NCBI RefSeq assembly: GCF_000193375.1
Contig: NC_015315.1
Span: 124,001 to 188,000, forward strand
Reading direction: 5' to 3'
Source: Thermoproteus uzoniensis 768-20
GTDB taxonomy: Archaea; Thermoproteota; Thermoprotei; Thermoproteales; Thermoproteaceae
Length of the DNA: 64,000 nucleotides
Positions 41,976 through 50,763 of the stretch are shown here, in pieces (the stretch's first letter is position 1; every line of letters begins with the position of its first letter). Under the pieces are notes generated by a model. It worked only from the letters and a program-made list of their open reading frames with translations, was not told where the DNA came from and made no database searches. The translations under genes were made by a program, and so were the position numbers.

Positions 41976-43418
41976 GTGATAGGGCAGTACCTCTCCCGCC
42001 TCAAGACGCTCGACGCCTACGTGGGGAAGTTCGACGTGGTCATAGTCGGGGCGGGGCCCGCCGGCATGTTCGCCGCCTACGAGTTGGCCGAGGCGGGCGG
42101 CCTCAGAGTGGCCCTCCTCGACGGAGGGCTCCGCGCATCGCAGAGGGTGTGCCCCCTGCAGACGCCCATGGAGAAGTGCACGTTCTGCGTTCCGTGCCAT
42201 ATAATGTACGGCGTCGGGGGCGCCGGGACCTTGAGCTCCGGCCTCATAAACCTGCGGCCCGACGTGGGGGGCGACCTCCACGAGCTGGTGGGCGACTGGG
42301 ACAAGGCCATGGGCCTCATAAACTACGTCGACTCTGTCTTCGTCAAGTTCGGCGCGCCCGGCGACGTGTACGAGCCCAACATGGAGGCCATAGAGAAGCT
42401 CTCGTCAATCGCCGCCAAGGTTAACGCGAGGATCGTGCCCATAAGGCAGAGGCATCTGGGCACCGACGGGTCGCGCAAGGTCGTCGAGGCCATGACGCGG
42501 TATCTGGAGGGCCGCGGCGTCTCTCTCCACACCTCCACCTGGGCCTTGACCGTGGAGAGGAGCGGGGGCGGGTTCGTGGTGAAGACCAACAGAGGAGTCT
42601 TCGAGGCCCCGGCCGTCCTGCTGGCTCCCGGGAGGGGAGGGGCCGAGTGGCTGGTCTCCCAGCTGAAGCGGCTGGGGGCCAAGCTCGACTTCGGACCCAT
42701 AGATATAGGGGTCAGGGTCGAGGTGCCCTATCAAGTCATGAGGCCGCTGACTGACGCGGTGCACGACCCCAAGGTCATCCTCTACACGTCGAAGTACGAC
42801 GACAAGGTGAGGACCTTTTGCACAAACCCCCGCGGCTTCGTGGTGAAGGAGGTGTACTCCGACGGGACTGTCGGGGTGAACGGCGAGGCCTATCTGGAGA
42901 AGAAGAGCGACAACACAAACTTCGCCTTCCTAGTCACTCTGAGGCTCACCGACCCCATGGAGGACACAATAGAATACGGCAAGTCCATAGCCAGGCTGGC
43001 GACGAAGCTGGGAGGCGGCAAGCCCCTCATCCAGCGCCTCTACGACCTAGAAAGGGGGCAGAGATCCACTTGGGAGAGGATAAGGAGATCCAGCATATCC
43101 CCCACCCTCAAGGACGTAACGCCCGGCGACATATCGCTGGCCCTCCCCCACCGCGTCGTGGAGGACATCATCGAGGGCCTGAAGAGGCTCGACGAGCTGG
43201 CCCCCGGCGTCGCGAGCCCCCAGACCCTCATATACGCGCCCGAGATAAAGTTCTACTCGGCGAGGCCCGCCGTGGACGCCAACCTCATGACGACTGTGCC
43301 GGGGCTCTTCGTGGCCGGCGACGGCGCCGGGCTCTCCAGAGGCATAAACGTGGCCGCGGCGACCGGCGTGCTGGCCGCCCACGGCATCTTGCGGTACTTG
43401 GGCTCCGCCAAGGCGTAA
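41976..43418 (+). CDS. FAD-dependent dehydrogenase (COG2509-like)
   Basis: A 480-aa flavoprotein. The FAD-binding Rossmann fold begins [40 protein letters not shown] and a C-terminal [19 protein letters not shown] (FAD end) follow. A Cys-rich loop [16 protein letters not shown] might bind a metal or cluster. The family has no settled reaction. The start is uncertain: GTG 41976 is 24 nt after TTTTTAA (41949-41955), ATG 41964 and TTG 41904 are in frame, and another AT core at about 41862-41872 could drive the longest form. Confidence 0.78.
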   Translation: MIGQYLSRLKTLDAYVGKFDVVIVGAGPAGMFAAYELAEAGGLRVALLDGGLRASQRVCPLQTPMEKCTFCVPCHIMYGVGGAGTLSSGLINLRPDVGGDLHELVGDWDKAMGLINYVDSVFVKFGAPGDVYEPNMEAIEKLSSIAAKVNARIVPIRQRHLGTDGSRKVVEAMTRYLEGRGVSLHTSTWALTVERSGGGFVVKTNRGVFEAPAVLLAPGRGGAEWLVSQLKRLGAKLDFGPIDIGVRVEVPYQVMRPLTDAVHDPKVILYTSKYDDKVRTFCTNPRGFVVKEVYSDGTVGVNGEAYLEKKSDNTNFAFLVTLRLTDPMEDTIEYGKSIARLATKLGGGKPLIQRLYDLERGQRSTWERIRRSSISPTLKDVTPGDISLALPHRVVEDIIEGLKRLDELAPGVASPQTLIYAPEIKFYSARPAVDANLMTTVPGLFVAGDGAGLSRGINVAAATGVLAAHGILRYLGSAKA

Positions 43419-43512
43419 TGAACGCCGTTCATCAGATCTCCCGACGAGCGACTTCGACTACATTCTGGAGGCCAGCTAACACAATATTTAAGGCCTCACG
43501 TACGTAGGCAGT

Positions 43513-43971
43513 ATGCCGACGCTCTATCTTGCGCAACACGGCAAGTCCTTCAGCGAGGCCGAGGATTCCGAGAGGAGGCTTACGCCGGAGGGGGCCGCCG
43601 AGACTGAAAAAGTCGCCAGGCTGTTGGCCGTAGCCGGCGTCAAGGTCGCCGAGGTGCTCCACAGCGGGAAGACGAGGGCGAGGCAGACCGCCGAGATATT
43701 CGCGCGCCACCTCGGCGCCCCCGTCAGGGAAGCCGACGGGCTGGCCCCCAACGACGACCCGCGGATCTGGGCCTCTCGGGCCGAGGCCTTGACGTCCGAC
43801 GTCCTCCTCGTCGGCCATCTGCCCCACCTCTCGCGGCTGGCGTCGCTCCTCCTGGTGGGCGATCCCCAGAAGGAGGTGATAAGGTTCAGGTATTCGGGCG
43901 TCGTAAAGCTCGAGAGGGGCGAGGCCGGCTGGAGGCTCGTCTGGTATATCACCCCGGAGATCGCGCCGTGA
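43513..43971 (+). CDS. SixA-like histidine phosphatase
   Basis: A 152-aa member of the histidine phosphatase superfamily. The active-site motif is AQHGKS (QHG in place of RHG, as in SixA), with SGKTRARQTAEIF and the second His in LLVGHLPHLSR. SixA removes phosphate from His-containing phosphotransfer domains; archaea of this group lack such kinases, so the substrate is probably another phospho-compound. TATA core AATATTTAAGG at about 43482-43491. Confidence 0.8.
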   Translation: MPTLYLAQHGKSFSEAEDSERRLTPEGAAETEKVARLLAVAGVKVAEVLHSGKTRARQTAEIFARHLGAPVREADGLAPNDDPRIWASRAEALTSDVLLVGHLPHLSRLASLLLVGDPQKEVIRFRYSGVVKLERGEAGWRLVWYITPEIAP

Positions 43972-44978
43972 GGCTCTCCGTTGACAGGAGGCGTAGGCTG
44001 ATATCGGTCCTGCCCGAGAGGGAGGAGGACCTCTACTTCGTCTACCTCCTGGTGGATCGGGGTGACGTCGTTAGGGGCTGGACTGTGAGGGAGTATAGGC
44101 CTGAGGGCGCCAAGGAGGGGGAGAGGATAAAGGTGTACCTCGCCGTGAGGGTCGAGGCGTTGGAGTACCACAAGTTCAGGGGGAGCCTCAGGGTGAGGGG
44201 CACCGTCGTGGAGGTCGGCGGCGATTTGGAGGGCGTCAAGGGCAGGAGGCACACCTTCGACGTATTGCCCGGGAGGGAGATAGAGATAGAGAAGCCGGAC
44301 TCCTACCCCATGGAGCTCGTCGACGAGGTGGCCCGGCTGGCCTCCGCGGCTCTGCCCAAGATCCTCCTGGTCTCCATAGACGGGGACGAGGCCGCGGTGG
44401 CGCACATAACCGCGCTCGGCGTCGAGGTGTTGGGGGTCCTCGAGAACCGGAGGCCTAAGGACGCGGGCTCGGACTCCGAGGAGGAGGCCCTCGGGCCTTT
44501 CTTCAGGGAGGTGGCCAAGGCCGTGGAGCAATATAGGCTGAGGCTTAGGCCCGACAGGCTGGTCCTCGCCGGGCCTCAACTGTATATAGAGATCGCGGCT
44601 CAGTACATAAAAGGCGATCTGGCTCCTCAATCGGCGGGAGGCCTCGCGGGCGTCTACGAGTTCCAGCGAGGTGGGCACTTCGAGAGGTACCGGGAGGCGT
44701 TGGGGTCGGAGGCCGTCTCGGAGATCCTCAAGCTCGCCTCGGAGAGGCCCGAGCTCATCGCCGTGGGCCTAGACGCGGTTAGGGAAGCCGCGTCGCAGGG
44801 CAGAGTGCGCACGTTCGTCGTCGTCGACGAGGCCTTGAAGGAGCGGGCCGAGGAATACGCCGAGGTGCTCAGGCTGGTGTTCTCGACGAGGGGCTCCACG
44901 AGGATTGTGCCCGCCGAGAGCGAGGCGGGGCAGATGTTGAGCGCCATGGGCGGATGCGCCGCCGTCCTGCGCTATTAA
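43968..44978 (+). CDS. pelA: Pelota, mRNA surveillance and ribosome rescue factor
   Basis: A 336-aa homologue of Dom34/Pelota, which with aEF1-alpha/ABCE1 splits stalled ribosomes. It shows an N-terminal Sm-like domain (RLISVLPEREEDLYFVYLLV), the central domain (ILLVSIDGDEAAVAHI) and the C-terminal domain with VDEALKERAEEYAEV and STRIVPAESEAGQML, related to eRF1. GTG 43968 overlaps the preceding stop as GTGA. Confidence 0.94.
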   Translation: MRLSVDRRRRLISVLPEREEDLYFVYLLVDRGDVVRGWTVREYRPEGAKEGERIKVYLAVRVEALEYHKFRGSLRVRGTVVEVGGDLEGVKGRRHTFDVLPGREIEIEKPDSYPMELVDEVARLASAALPKILLVSIDGDEAAVAHITALGVEVLGVLENRRPKDAGSDSEEEALGPFFREVAKAVEQYRLRLRPDRLVLAGPQLYIEIAAQYIKGDLAPQSAGGLAGVYEFQRGGHFERYREALGSEAVSEILKLASERPELIAVGLDAVREAASQGRVRTFVVVDEALKERAEEYAEVLRLVFSTRGSTRIVPAESEAGQMLSAMGGCAAVLRY

Positions 44979-45006
44979 GCTTTTAAATATATGAGCTGGA
45001 ATAGTT

Positions 45007-45180
45007 ATGGCAGAGGGGATGAGGGCGCTCCTCTACGCCTTGAGCGCGTTGTCTATCACGTTCGGCGTTTTGTTGCTCTTGATGTATCCCGGCAGGAGGT
45101 CGCTGGCGCTCGCCGCGTTGGGCATATCCATAGGCGCCGCCGCGCCCTTCATCTATAGGGCCGTCTCCCGCCGGGAATAG
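45007..45180 (+). CDS. Small two-helix membrane protein, 57 aa
   Basis: A 57-aa protein, MAEGMRALLYALSALSITF onward, with two hydrophobic helices (about residues 7-26 and 32-50), a turn YPGRRS and a positive end YRAVSRRE. I know no family. TTTTAAATA at 44980-44988 is 23 nt before the ATG, and the GC-rich third codon positions fit the neighbours. It lies between Pelota and an aldolase gene that has its own promoter. Confidence 0.62.
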   Translation: MAEGMRALLYALSALSITFGVLLLLMYPGRRSLALAALGISIGAAAPFIYRAVSRRE

Positions 45181-45206
45181 ATATTAATCGTCCCCCAGCC
45201 CTCTTC

Positions 45207-46115
45207 GTGAAGCTGGAGGGAGTGATAGCGGCGACCGTCACGCCGTTTACTAAAGACGGCGTCAACTACCAAGCGTTGCGGGCGCTCTTGGAGAGGCTCG
45301 CGTCGCAGGGATACGGCTTGTTCCCCTCCTCGTCGACCGGCGAGGTGACTAAACTGACCCCCGAGGAGAGGGTCAAGGTGGCGGAGCTGGCCGTCGAGGT
45401 CGGGGGCGGCAAGGTCCCCGTGATCGCCGGGACGGGCACCGGCGACCACATAAGCACGGTGGAGATGGCTAGGAGGTACAAGGACGTGGGGGTCGACGCC
45501 GTGTTGATCACCCCGCCGTACTACGTCCAGGGCGATTGGGCCGGCATCTACGCCTTCTACAAGAAGGTGCTCGACGCGGTGGACACGCCGGTGATCCTCT
45601 ACACGATACCTCTGGCGGTCGGCTACAACATACCCGCCGAGGTCTTCGACCTAGTGTCCTCCGAGTACAGCCAGGTGGTGGCGGTCAAGGACAGCTCCGG
45701 CGACTTCAGATACCACATGGAGCTCATATATCTTGTGGGGAGCCGGATCTCCGTGCTCCAGGGAGTCGACATGTTCTTCGTGCCCAGCCTCGTGGTGGGC
45801 GCACACGGCGGGATCCTCGGAGGCCCCAACTTCCTGGGCCCGCTCCAGCTCCGGCTCTACAAGATGGTCAAGGAGGGGAGAATCGCCGAGGCCGTCGAGA
45901 TACACAAGAGGCTTATGGAGCTCTGGCGCTTCATGGGAGGCTGCGGGCTGACGGGGAAGCTCGGCGGCAAGTGGCCTACCCTGTACAAGCTGGCGACCCA
46001 GATAGTGACAGGCATAGATATGGGGCCTCCGCGCGAGCCTCTGCCGCCGGTTGACGACAAGGACAGAGAAGAGTTGAGGAAAATCTTGGAGAAGCTGTCG
46101 CCGCTGATCCGCTAG
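45207..46115 (+). CDS. DHDPS/NAL family aldolase (possible keto-deoxy sugar acid aldolase)
   Basis: A 302-aa (beta/alpha)8 barrel of the dihydrodipicolinate synthase/N-acetylneuraminate lyase family. The Schiff-base Lys is in VVAVKDSSGDF, the proton-relay Tyr in LYTIPLAVGYNIP, and the carboxylate loop reads SSSTGEVTKLTPEER. Thermoproteales make lysine by the LysW route, so true DHDPS activity is unlikely; cleavage of 2-keto-3-deoxy sugar acids to pyruvate is the better guess. GTG 45207 has AGATATTAAT about 25 nt before it. Confidence 0.78.
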   Translation: MKLEGVIAATVTPFTKDGVNYQALRALLERLASQGYGLFPSSSTGEVTKLTPEERVKVAELAVEVGGGKVPVIAGTGTGDHISTVEMARRYKDVGVDAVLITPPYYVQGDWAGIYAFYKKVLDAVDTPVILYTIPLAVGYNIPAEVFDLVSSEYSQVVAVKDSSGDFRYHMELIYLVGSRISVLQGVDMFFVPSLVVGAHGGILGGPNFLGPLQLRLYKMVKEGRIAEAVEIHKRLMELWRFMGGCGLTGKLGGKWPTLYKLATQIVTGIDMGPPREPLPPVDDKDREELRKILEKLSPLIR

Positions 46116-46157
46116 CCCGCCGGCGCCCAGCCTTTATATATCCTCTATAGTGTCCCC

Positions 46158-46430
46158 GTGGAGCTAGTGGTGGTCTCAGTGCTGGGCGCGGATAGGGTCG
46201 GCATAGTGGCCGGGATAGCCAACGTCTTGGCGAGGCACAACGCCAACATCGTCGACATAGCCCAGACGGTCGTCCGCGACATATTCTCCATGATAATGGT
46301 GGTGGACATATCCAAGGCCGACGTGGATATCGCGGGCCTCCGCGCCGAGCTCGAAGAGGCCGGCAAGAGGCTGGGCGTCATGGTGGCCGTCCACCACATA
46401 GACGTGTTCCGCTACATGCAGAGGATATGA
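46158..46430 (+). CDS. ACT domain protein, UPF0237 family
   Basis: A 90-aa single ACT domain: MELVVVSVLGADRVGIVAG, ANIVDIAQTVVRDIFSMIM and VAVHHIDVFRYMQRI. ACT domains bind small ligands such as amino acids. It overlaps the UPF0210 gene by 4 nt, a pairing kept in many bacteria and archaea, so it probably senses a ligand for that partner. TATA core CTTTATATA at about 46132-46140. Confidence 0.88.
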   Translation: MELVVVSVLGADRVGIVAGIANVLARHNANIVDIAQTVVRDIFSMIMVVDISKADVDIAGLRAELEEAGKRLGVMVAVHHIDVFRYMQRI

Positions 46431-47776
46431 GGCTCTTCTCGCCCGAGGAGATAGGGGAGGTCCTCGAGATGGTGCTTTTCCGCGAGCTGGACATACGCGC
46501 GGTGACCCTCAGCGTCAACACGTTGCCGGCGATACGCGGGGATGTGGGCTCCGCGATATCGGCGTTGAGGGACCTCCTGAGGCCGTACCTCGAGCATTTT
46601 AGGCCGGCCGTCGACAAGGTAGCGGCGAAGCTCGGCGTCAGGATCGTGACGGCGAGGCTGGCCGTGAGCCCGATCAGCATCATGCTGGAGCCTCTGGGCC
46701 GCGCCGAGGACGCCGTGGAGATAGCGAAGTCCCTCGACGATCTGGCGGAGGCCTACGGCGTCGACATGGTCGGAGGATTCGCCGCGTTCGTCCACGCCGG
46801 CGTATCCAGAGGCGACCGGGCTCTGCTGGACGCCTTGCCCGACGCCTTGAACTCCACGAAGAGGCTCGGCGGATTCGTCAACGCGGCGTCCACCGCCACG
46901 GGCATAAATATGGACGCCGTGTACGAGGCGGCCGAGGCGGTGCTCTCCATGAGGCCTGAGGCCGCCGCCAGATTCGCAGTGACCGCCAACGTCCCCGAGG
47001 ACGTGCCGTTCATGCCGGCCGCGCACCACGGCCTGGGCCTGCCCGACGCTGTGGTGAACGTGGCCGTAAGCGGCCCCGGGGTCATAGAGGCCGTCGTGAG
47101 GAACATGAAAGACGCCGACTTGAGGACGCTACACGACGCGATCAAGAGGGCGGCGTTCAAGGTGACTCGGCTCGGCGAGCTCGTGGGCAGAGAGGTGGCG
47201 AGGGAGCTCGGCGTGAGGTTCGGGGCCGTGGACCTCTCGGTGGCGCCTTCGCCCAAGGTCGGCGACAGCGTGGCCGGGATACTCGAGGCCATGGGCTTGC
47301 CGAGGGCCGGCGCGCCCGGCTCGGTCCTGGCGCTCCACCTCTTCGTCGACGCCGTGAAGAAGGGAGGCGCCATGGCCACATCGACGATAGGCGGCTTGAG
47401 CGGCGCCTTTATACCAGTCAGCGAGGACGCCTTGATGGCCAGGGCGGCCGAGGAGGGAGCGCTCAGCTTCGACTCGTTGAAGGCCATGTCGGCTGTCTGC
47501 AACACGGGCATAGACATGGCCGGCATACCGGGCGACTCCCCGCCCGACGTCGTCGCCGCGCTTATGGCAGACGTCATGGCTCTGGCCACGGCCCTCGACA
47601 AGCCGCTGGGGGTGAGGCTGGTGCCGATTCCCGGCGGCAAGCCCGGCGACGTCTACGAGCTGGGGGGCCTCTACGGGAGGGTTGTAGTCATGGATCTAGG
47701 CAAGTACTCCGAGATACCTCTGGCCAGAAGAAGCGGCGTCGTGCCTCCGAGCGTCTGGAGGCTGCGGGCTGGATAA
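46427..47776 (+). CDS. UPF0210 family protein
   Basis: A 449-aa conserved protein (DUF711/UPF0210), reported to have a barrel related to pyruvate formate-lyase and ribonucleotide reductase. It begins MRLFSPEEIGEVLEMVLF and has VGGFAAFVHAGVSRGD, GFVNAASTATGINMDA, AAHHGLGLPDAVVNVAVSGP and CNTGIDMAGIPGDS. No reaction is established. It is coupled to the ACT-domain gene. Confidence 0.87.
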   Translation: MRLFSPEEIGEVLEMVLFRELDIRAVTLSVNTLPAIRGDVGSAISALRDLLRPYLEHFRPAVDKVAAKLGVRIVTARLAVSPISIMLEPLGRAEDAVEIAKSLDDLAEAYGVDMVGGFAAFVHAGVSRGDRALLDALPDALNSTKRLGGFVNAASTATGINMDAVYEAAEAVLSMRPEAAARFAVTANVPEDVPFMPAAHHGLGLPDAVVNVAVSGPGVIEAVVRNMKDADLRTLHDAIKRAAFKVTRLGELVGREVARELGVRFGAVDLSVAPSPKVGDSVAGILEAMGLPRAGAPGSVLALHLFVDAVKKGGAMATSTIGGLSGAFIPVSEDALMARAAEEGALSFDSLKAMSAVCNTGIDMAGIPGDSPPDVVAALMADVMALATALDKPLGVRLVPIPGGKPGDVYELGGLYGRVVVMDLGKYSEIPLARRSGVVPPSVWRLRAG

Positions 47777-47853
47777 TTAACCATCTGCTTAATATATCGC
47801 CGGAAATCTTCTAGGAGCCCGCAAATTTTTTAAATTCATAACTTAAAGCAAGT

Positions 47854-48894
47854 ATGTCGGTATCGATATCCGTCTTGGCCTCCCACAGCGCTTTGGACGT
47901 GCTCGACGGCGCGAAGGACGAGGGCTTCAGGACCATAGCCGTCGCCAAGAGGGGGCGGGAGAGAGCCTACAGAGAGTTCCCGGTCGTCGACGAGCTCGTG
48001 GTCCTCGACGACTATAGGGACATCGTCAGGGAGGCCCATAGGCTCAAGGGCTCTGTCTTCGTCCCCAATAGATCCTTCGCAGTCTACGTGGGTTACGACG
48101 CCATAGAGAGGGAGTTCCCGGTCCCCATCTTCGGCAACCGCTATCTGTTGAGGTGGGAGGAGAGGACGGGGCCGCACAACTACTACAGACTCCTCGACGA
48201 GGCAGGCATAAGGAGGCCTAGGACATACGCCTCGCCTGAGGAGGTCGACAGGCCGGTCATAGTGAAGTTGCCCGAGGCTACGAGGAGGGTGGAGAGGGGC
48301 TTCTTCGTGGCGAGGGATAGAGACGACTTGATGCGCAAGGCGAAGAGGCTCGCCGAGAGGGGGTTGATAAGGCTGGAGGACCTCTCGGGCGCCGCCATAG
48401 AGGAGCTCGTGCTGGGGGCCCACTTCAACGCCAACTTCTTCAACTCTCCGATGTACAGACGCCTGGAGCTCCACAGCTTCGACAGGAGGATTCAGAGCGA
48501 TCTCGACGGCGTCCACCGGCTTCCGGCGAGGGACCAGCTTGACCTAGACCCGGACGTGAGGTATATAGAGGTGGGCCACGAGCCGGCGACCTTGAGGGAG
48601 AGCCTCTTGGAGAAGGTCTTCGACATAGGGCACCGCTTCGTCGACGCCGTCGCCAGGCTGGTCAAGCCAGGCGTCATAGGGCCCTTCACTCTCCAGTTTG
48701 TCGTGACGCCGGAGCTCGACCTAGTGGTCTACGACGTGGCGCCGAGGATAGGGGGCGGCACCAACGCCTATCTGGGAGTGGGCGGCCAGTACTCCAAGCT
48801 CTACTGGGGGAGGCCCATATCCATGGGGAGGAGGATAGCCGTGGAGATAAAGGAGGCGGTGAGGCAGGGGAAGCTCGAGGAGGTCACCACATGA
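47854..48894 (+). CDS. purP: PurP, FAICAR synthetase (first copy)
   Basis: A 346-aa ATP-grasp ligase that formylates AICAR with free formate in archaeal purine synthesis. Marks: [22 protein letters not shown] at the start (PurP N-domain), [17 protein letters not shown] for ATP binding and [16 protein letters not shown] in the grasp core. TTTTTTAAATTC at about 47824-47834 is the promoter core. It overlaps a second purP by 4 nt. Confidence 0.88.
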   Translation: MSVSISVLASHSALDVLDGAKDEGFRTIAVAKRGRERAYREFPVVDELVVLDDYRDIVREAHRLKGSVFVPNRSFAVYVGYDAIEREFPVPIFGNRYLLRWEERTGPHNYYRLLDEAGIRRPRTYASPEEVDRPVIVKLPEATRRVERGFFVARDRDDLMRKAKRLAERGLIRLEDLSGAAIEELVLGAHFNANFFNSPMYRRLELHSFDRRIQSDLDGVHRLPARDQLDLDPDVRYIEVGHEPATLRESLLEKVFDIGHRFVDAVARLVKPGVIGPFTLQFVVTPELDLVVYDVAPRIGGGTNAYLGVGGQYSKLYWGRPISMGRRIAVEIKEAVRQGKLEEVTT

Positions 48895-49895
48895 TCGAGA
48901 CGGTAATTAAGAGCTACGACCTAGATAGGCTGGCCGTCGCCACGATAGCGTCCCACACGGCCCTCCAGATACTCAGGGCGGCGAAGCGGCGCGGCTTCAA
49001 GACCTTGGCCGTGGCCCGCCCCAGCTCCGCCTGGTTTTACAAGCGTTTCCAGTTCATAGACGAGGTGTGGGAGGCCGACTTCTCCAACTTCCGTCTTGTG
49101 GCGGAGAAGCTCGCCGAGAACAACGCCGTCTTGATACCCCACGGGTCCTACGTGGAGTACGTCGGGTGGCGGCAGGCCCTCGAGGCGCCGGTGCCCACGT
49201 TCGGCGTCAGGCGCCTTATCGAGGTCGAGGCCGACCAATACAAGAAGATGGATCTCTTGAGGAGGGCCGGCATACCAATACCCAGGAGCTACGCGCCGGA
49301 GGAGGTCGACAGGCCGGTCATAGTGAAGCTGTTTGGGGCCAAGGGCGGCAGGGGCTACTTCTTGGCTAGAAATAGGGAGGAGCTCGTCCAGAGGCTCAGG
49401 GAGGTGAAGGAGCCCTACATAATCCAGGAGTACGTCTTCGGCGTCCCGGCGTACTATCACTTCTTCGCGTCGCCCATGTACGTCAGAGTGGAGCTGTTCG
49501 GGATGGACGTGAGGTACGAGACGAACGTCGACGGGAGGACCTTCGGCCTCGTGGAGCCGACCTTCGTCGTCGTGGCCAACCTCCCACTGGTCTTGAGGGA
49601 GTCGTTGCTCCCCACGGTGCAGAAATACGGAGAGGCCTTCGCCGACGCGGTCCGCGAGGCTCTCGGCGAGGAGATGAAGGGGCCCTACAGCCTGGAGTCC
49701 ATAATAAGAGACGACCTCTCCATAGTCGTCTTCGAGTTCTCGGGGAGGATAGTGGCGGGGACCAACGTCTACATGGGCGTCGGGTCGCAGTACTCCGTCC
49801 TCTACTTCGACGAGCCCATGGACATGGGGGAGAGGATAGCCCACGAGCTCCAGCTGGCCAGGGAGAGGGGGAGGCTGGAGGACGTCGTCAGTTGA
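48891..49895 (+). CDS. PurP paralogue (second copy)
   Basis: A 334-aa protein with the same domain order as its neighbour: [38 protein letters not shown] and [20 protein letters not shown]. The first copy has RIGGGTN where this one has RIVAGTN, and PEATRR is replaced by FGAKGG, so one of the two may have a changed role or both may form a mixed hexamer. ATG start overlaps the first copy (ATGA). The plus-strand operon ends here. Confidence 0.83.
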   Translation: MIETVIKSYDLDRLAVATIASHTALQILRAAKRRGFKTLAVARPSSAWFYKRFQFIDEVWEADFSNFRLVAEKLAENNAVLIPHGSYVEYVGWRQALEAPVPTFGVRRLIEVEADQYKKMDLLRRAGIPIPRSYAPEEVDRPVIVKLFGAKGGRGYFLARNREELVQRLREVKEPYIIQEYVFGVPAYYHFFASPMYVRVELFGMDVRYETNVDGRTFGLVEPTFVVVANLPLVLRESLLPTVQKYGEAFADAVREALGEEMKGPYSLESIIRDDLSIVVFEFSGRIVAGTNVYMGVGSQYSVLYFDEPMDMGERIAHELQLARERGRLEDVVS

Positions 49896-49896
49896 C

Positions 49897-49954
49897 GGAG
49901 TCAGCCAGCTGCCGCCAGCTCACGCCTCGCGGTTGGTCAGGATCATCACCGCGG
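49897..49954 (-). ncRNA. Candidate C/D box guide RNA
   Basis: On the minus strand: C GTGATGA (49949-49943), 12 nt, D' GCGA, 3 nt, C' GTGAGCT, 12 nt, D CTGA (49904-49901). C and D are perfect, D' and C' degenerate, and the 12/3/12 spacing is that of archaeal C/D guides. A TATA-like CTTTTAAC lies about 22-26 nt before the predicted 5' end (49971-49979). The 12 nt before box D, GGCGGCAGCTGG, could pair with the universally conserved 530 loop of 16S rRNA with a mismatch; that target is a guess. It lies between purP2 and vapC2 without overlap. Confidence 0.58.
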
Positions 49955-50045
49955 TTAGGCCCCGGCCGCAGTTAAAAGATTTAATCCGGCGGCGCGCGTG
50001 GGGAAGGAGGCAGTGCGGCTCGCCTAGGCGGCCCGATCGCCGCAA

Positions 50046-50444
50046 CTACGCCGACAGTCTCGAGAGGAACGTGGCCACGTCTATCGCGGCGCGCGACTTG
50101 CGCAACAACTCGCCGTCCTGCGTCACCAACGACAAGCCCAGCGTCTCCGCGACGTATGCGTAGCTCGCGTCGTAGAACGTCAGATCCCTCTCGACAGCCA
50201 GCCTCAGAACCTCCTCCAGGGGAGGATCGTCCAGCACCCTCAAGCCGGAGATCACGCGGGAGAGAGGCCTCGCGGCTCTCTGCCACTGCAGTCTCCCCGC
50301 CCTCGCCTCCTTCCATAGGGCGTTGCCGACCTCGTATATTGTCAAGTGGAGTATCGCGAGCCTCTCCCTATATTTCAGCCATCTGTCGTAGTGTGTAGCC
50401 AAGCCGTAGAGAGCAGAGGCGTCGAGCAGATACTCAACGCTCAT
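50046..50444 (-). CDS. vapC: VapC toxin, PIN-domain ribonuclease (second pair)
   Basis: A 132-aa PIN domain starting MSVEYLLDASALYGLA with the first Asp, YEVGNALWKE with the Glu, DLTFYDASYAYVAETLG with the third acidic site and LVTQDGELLR with the fourth. It overlaps the end of its antitoxin gene by 11 nt. Predicted RNA-cutting toxin; the sequence is not close to the copy at 40197. Confidence 0.82.
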   Translation of the reverse strand: MSVEYLLDASALYGLATHYDRWLKYRERLAILHLTIYEVGNALWKEARAGRLQWQRAARPLSRVISGLRVLDDPPLEEVLRLAVERDLTFYDASYAYVAETLGLSLVTQDGELLRKSRAAIDVATFLSRLSA

Positions 50445-50661
50445 CCCTAGAGCCGCGCACTGCCCTCACCCACTCCTCCTCGGTTATTCGCGACAAGGCC
50501 TCTTTCAACTCCTCAAGCGCCTTGGCCAGCTCCTCCTCTTCCCTCCTCCTTATGGCCTCCTCAAGCGCCTTCTCTAAGACCTCCCTGATATCTATGCCGA
50601 GCTCCCTCGCCCTCTCCTTCAGCTCTTTCCTGACCCTCACGCTTATTACCGTAGTCGACAT
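50434..50661 (-). CDS. vapB: VapB-like antitoxin (second pair)
   Basis: A 75-aa protein, MSTTVISVRVRKELKERA at the start (ribbon-helix-helix DNA-binding part), then a long Glu/Lys-rich helix that should mask the toxin. ATG 50661 is chosen: it is about 25 nt after the TATA-like CTTATATA at about 50684-50691, and the longer frame upstream crosses the operator. Coupled to vapC. Confidence 0.75.
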   Translation of the reverse strand: MSTTVISVRVRKELKERARELGIDIREVLEKALEEAIRRREEEELAKALEELKEALSRITEEEWVRAVRGSRDER

Positions 50662-50675
50662 CGAGAAACTACAGG

Positions 50676-50717
50676 CATCCGTATATAAGCTTATAGTATA
50701 CGCACATCCGTATACGG
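50676..50717 (-). promoter_or_regulatory. vapBC promoter with repeated CATCCGTATA operator
   Basis: CATCCGTATA is found at 50676-50685 and 50705-50714, 29 bp apart (close to three helical turns). The first half-site also pairs as an inverted repeat with TATACG at 50697-50702, and the second lies in the perfect palindrome CCGTATACGG (50708-50717). The TATA box lies between the copies. Confidence 0.5.
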
Positions 50718-50763
50718 GGCGGCGGGGCCTCGAGCGATAAATAGTGGAGCTCTCTAGACCTCT

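Noticed and set aside
43419-43441. Minus-strand CTGATGA as the C box of a guide RNA
   Set aside because: No D box follows at a suitable distance. The sequence is better explained as the TGAACGCCGTTCA inverted repeat (43419-43431) right after the FAD gene stop.
43524-44678. A 384-codon minus-strand frame opposite the SixA-like and Pelota genes
   Set aside because: Antisense shadow of two well-supported genes with no promoter or family signature.
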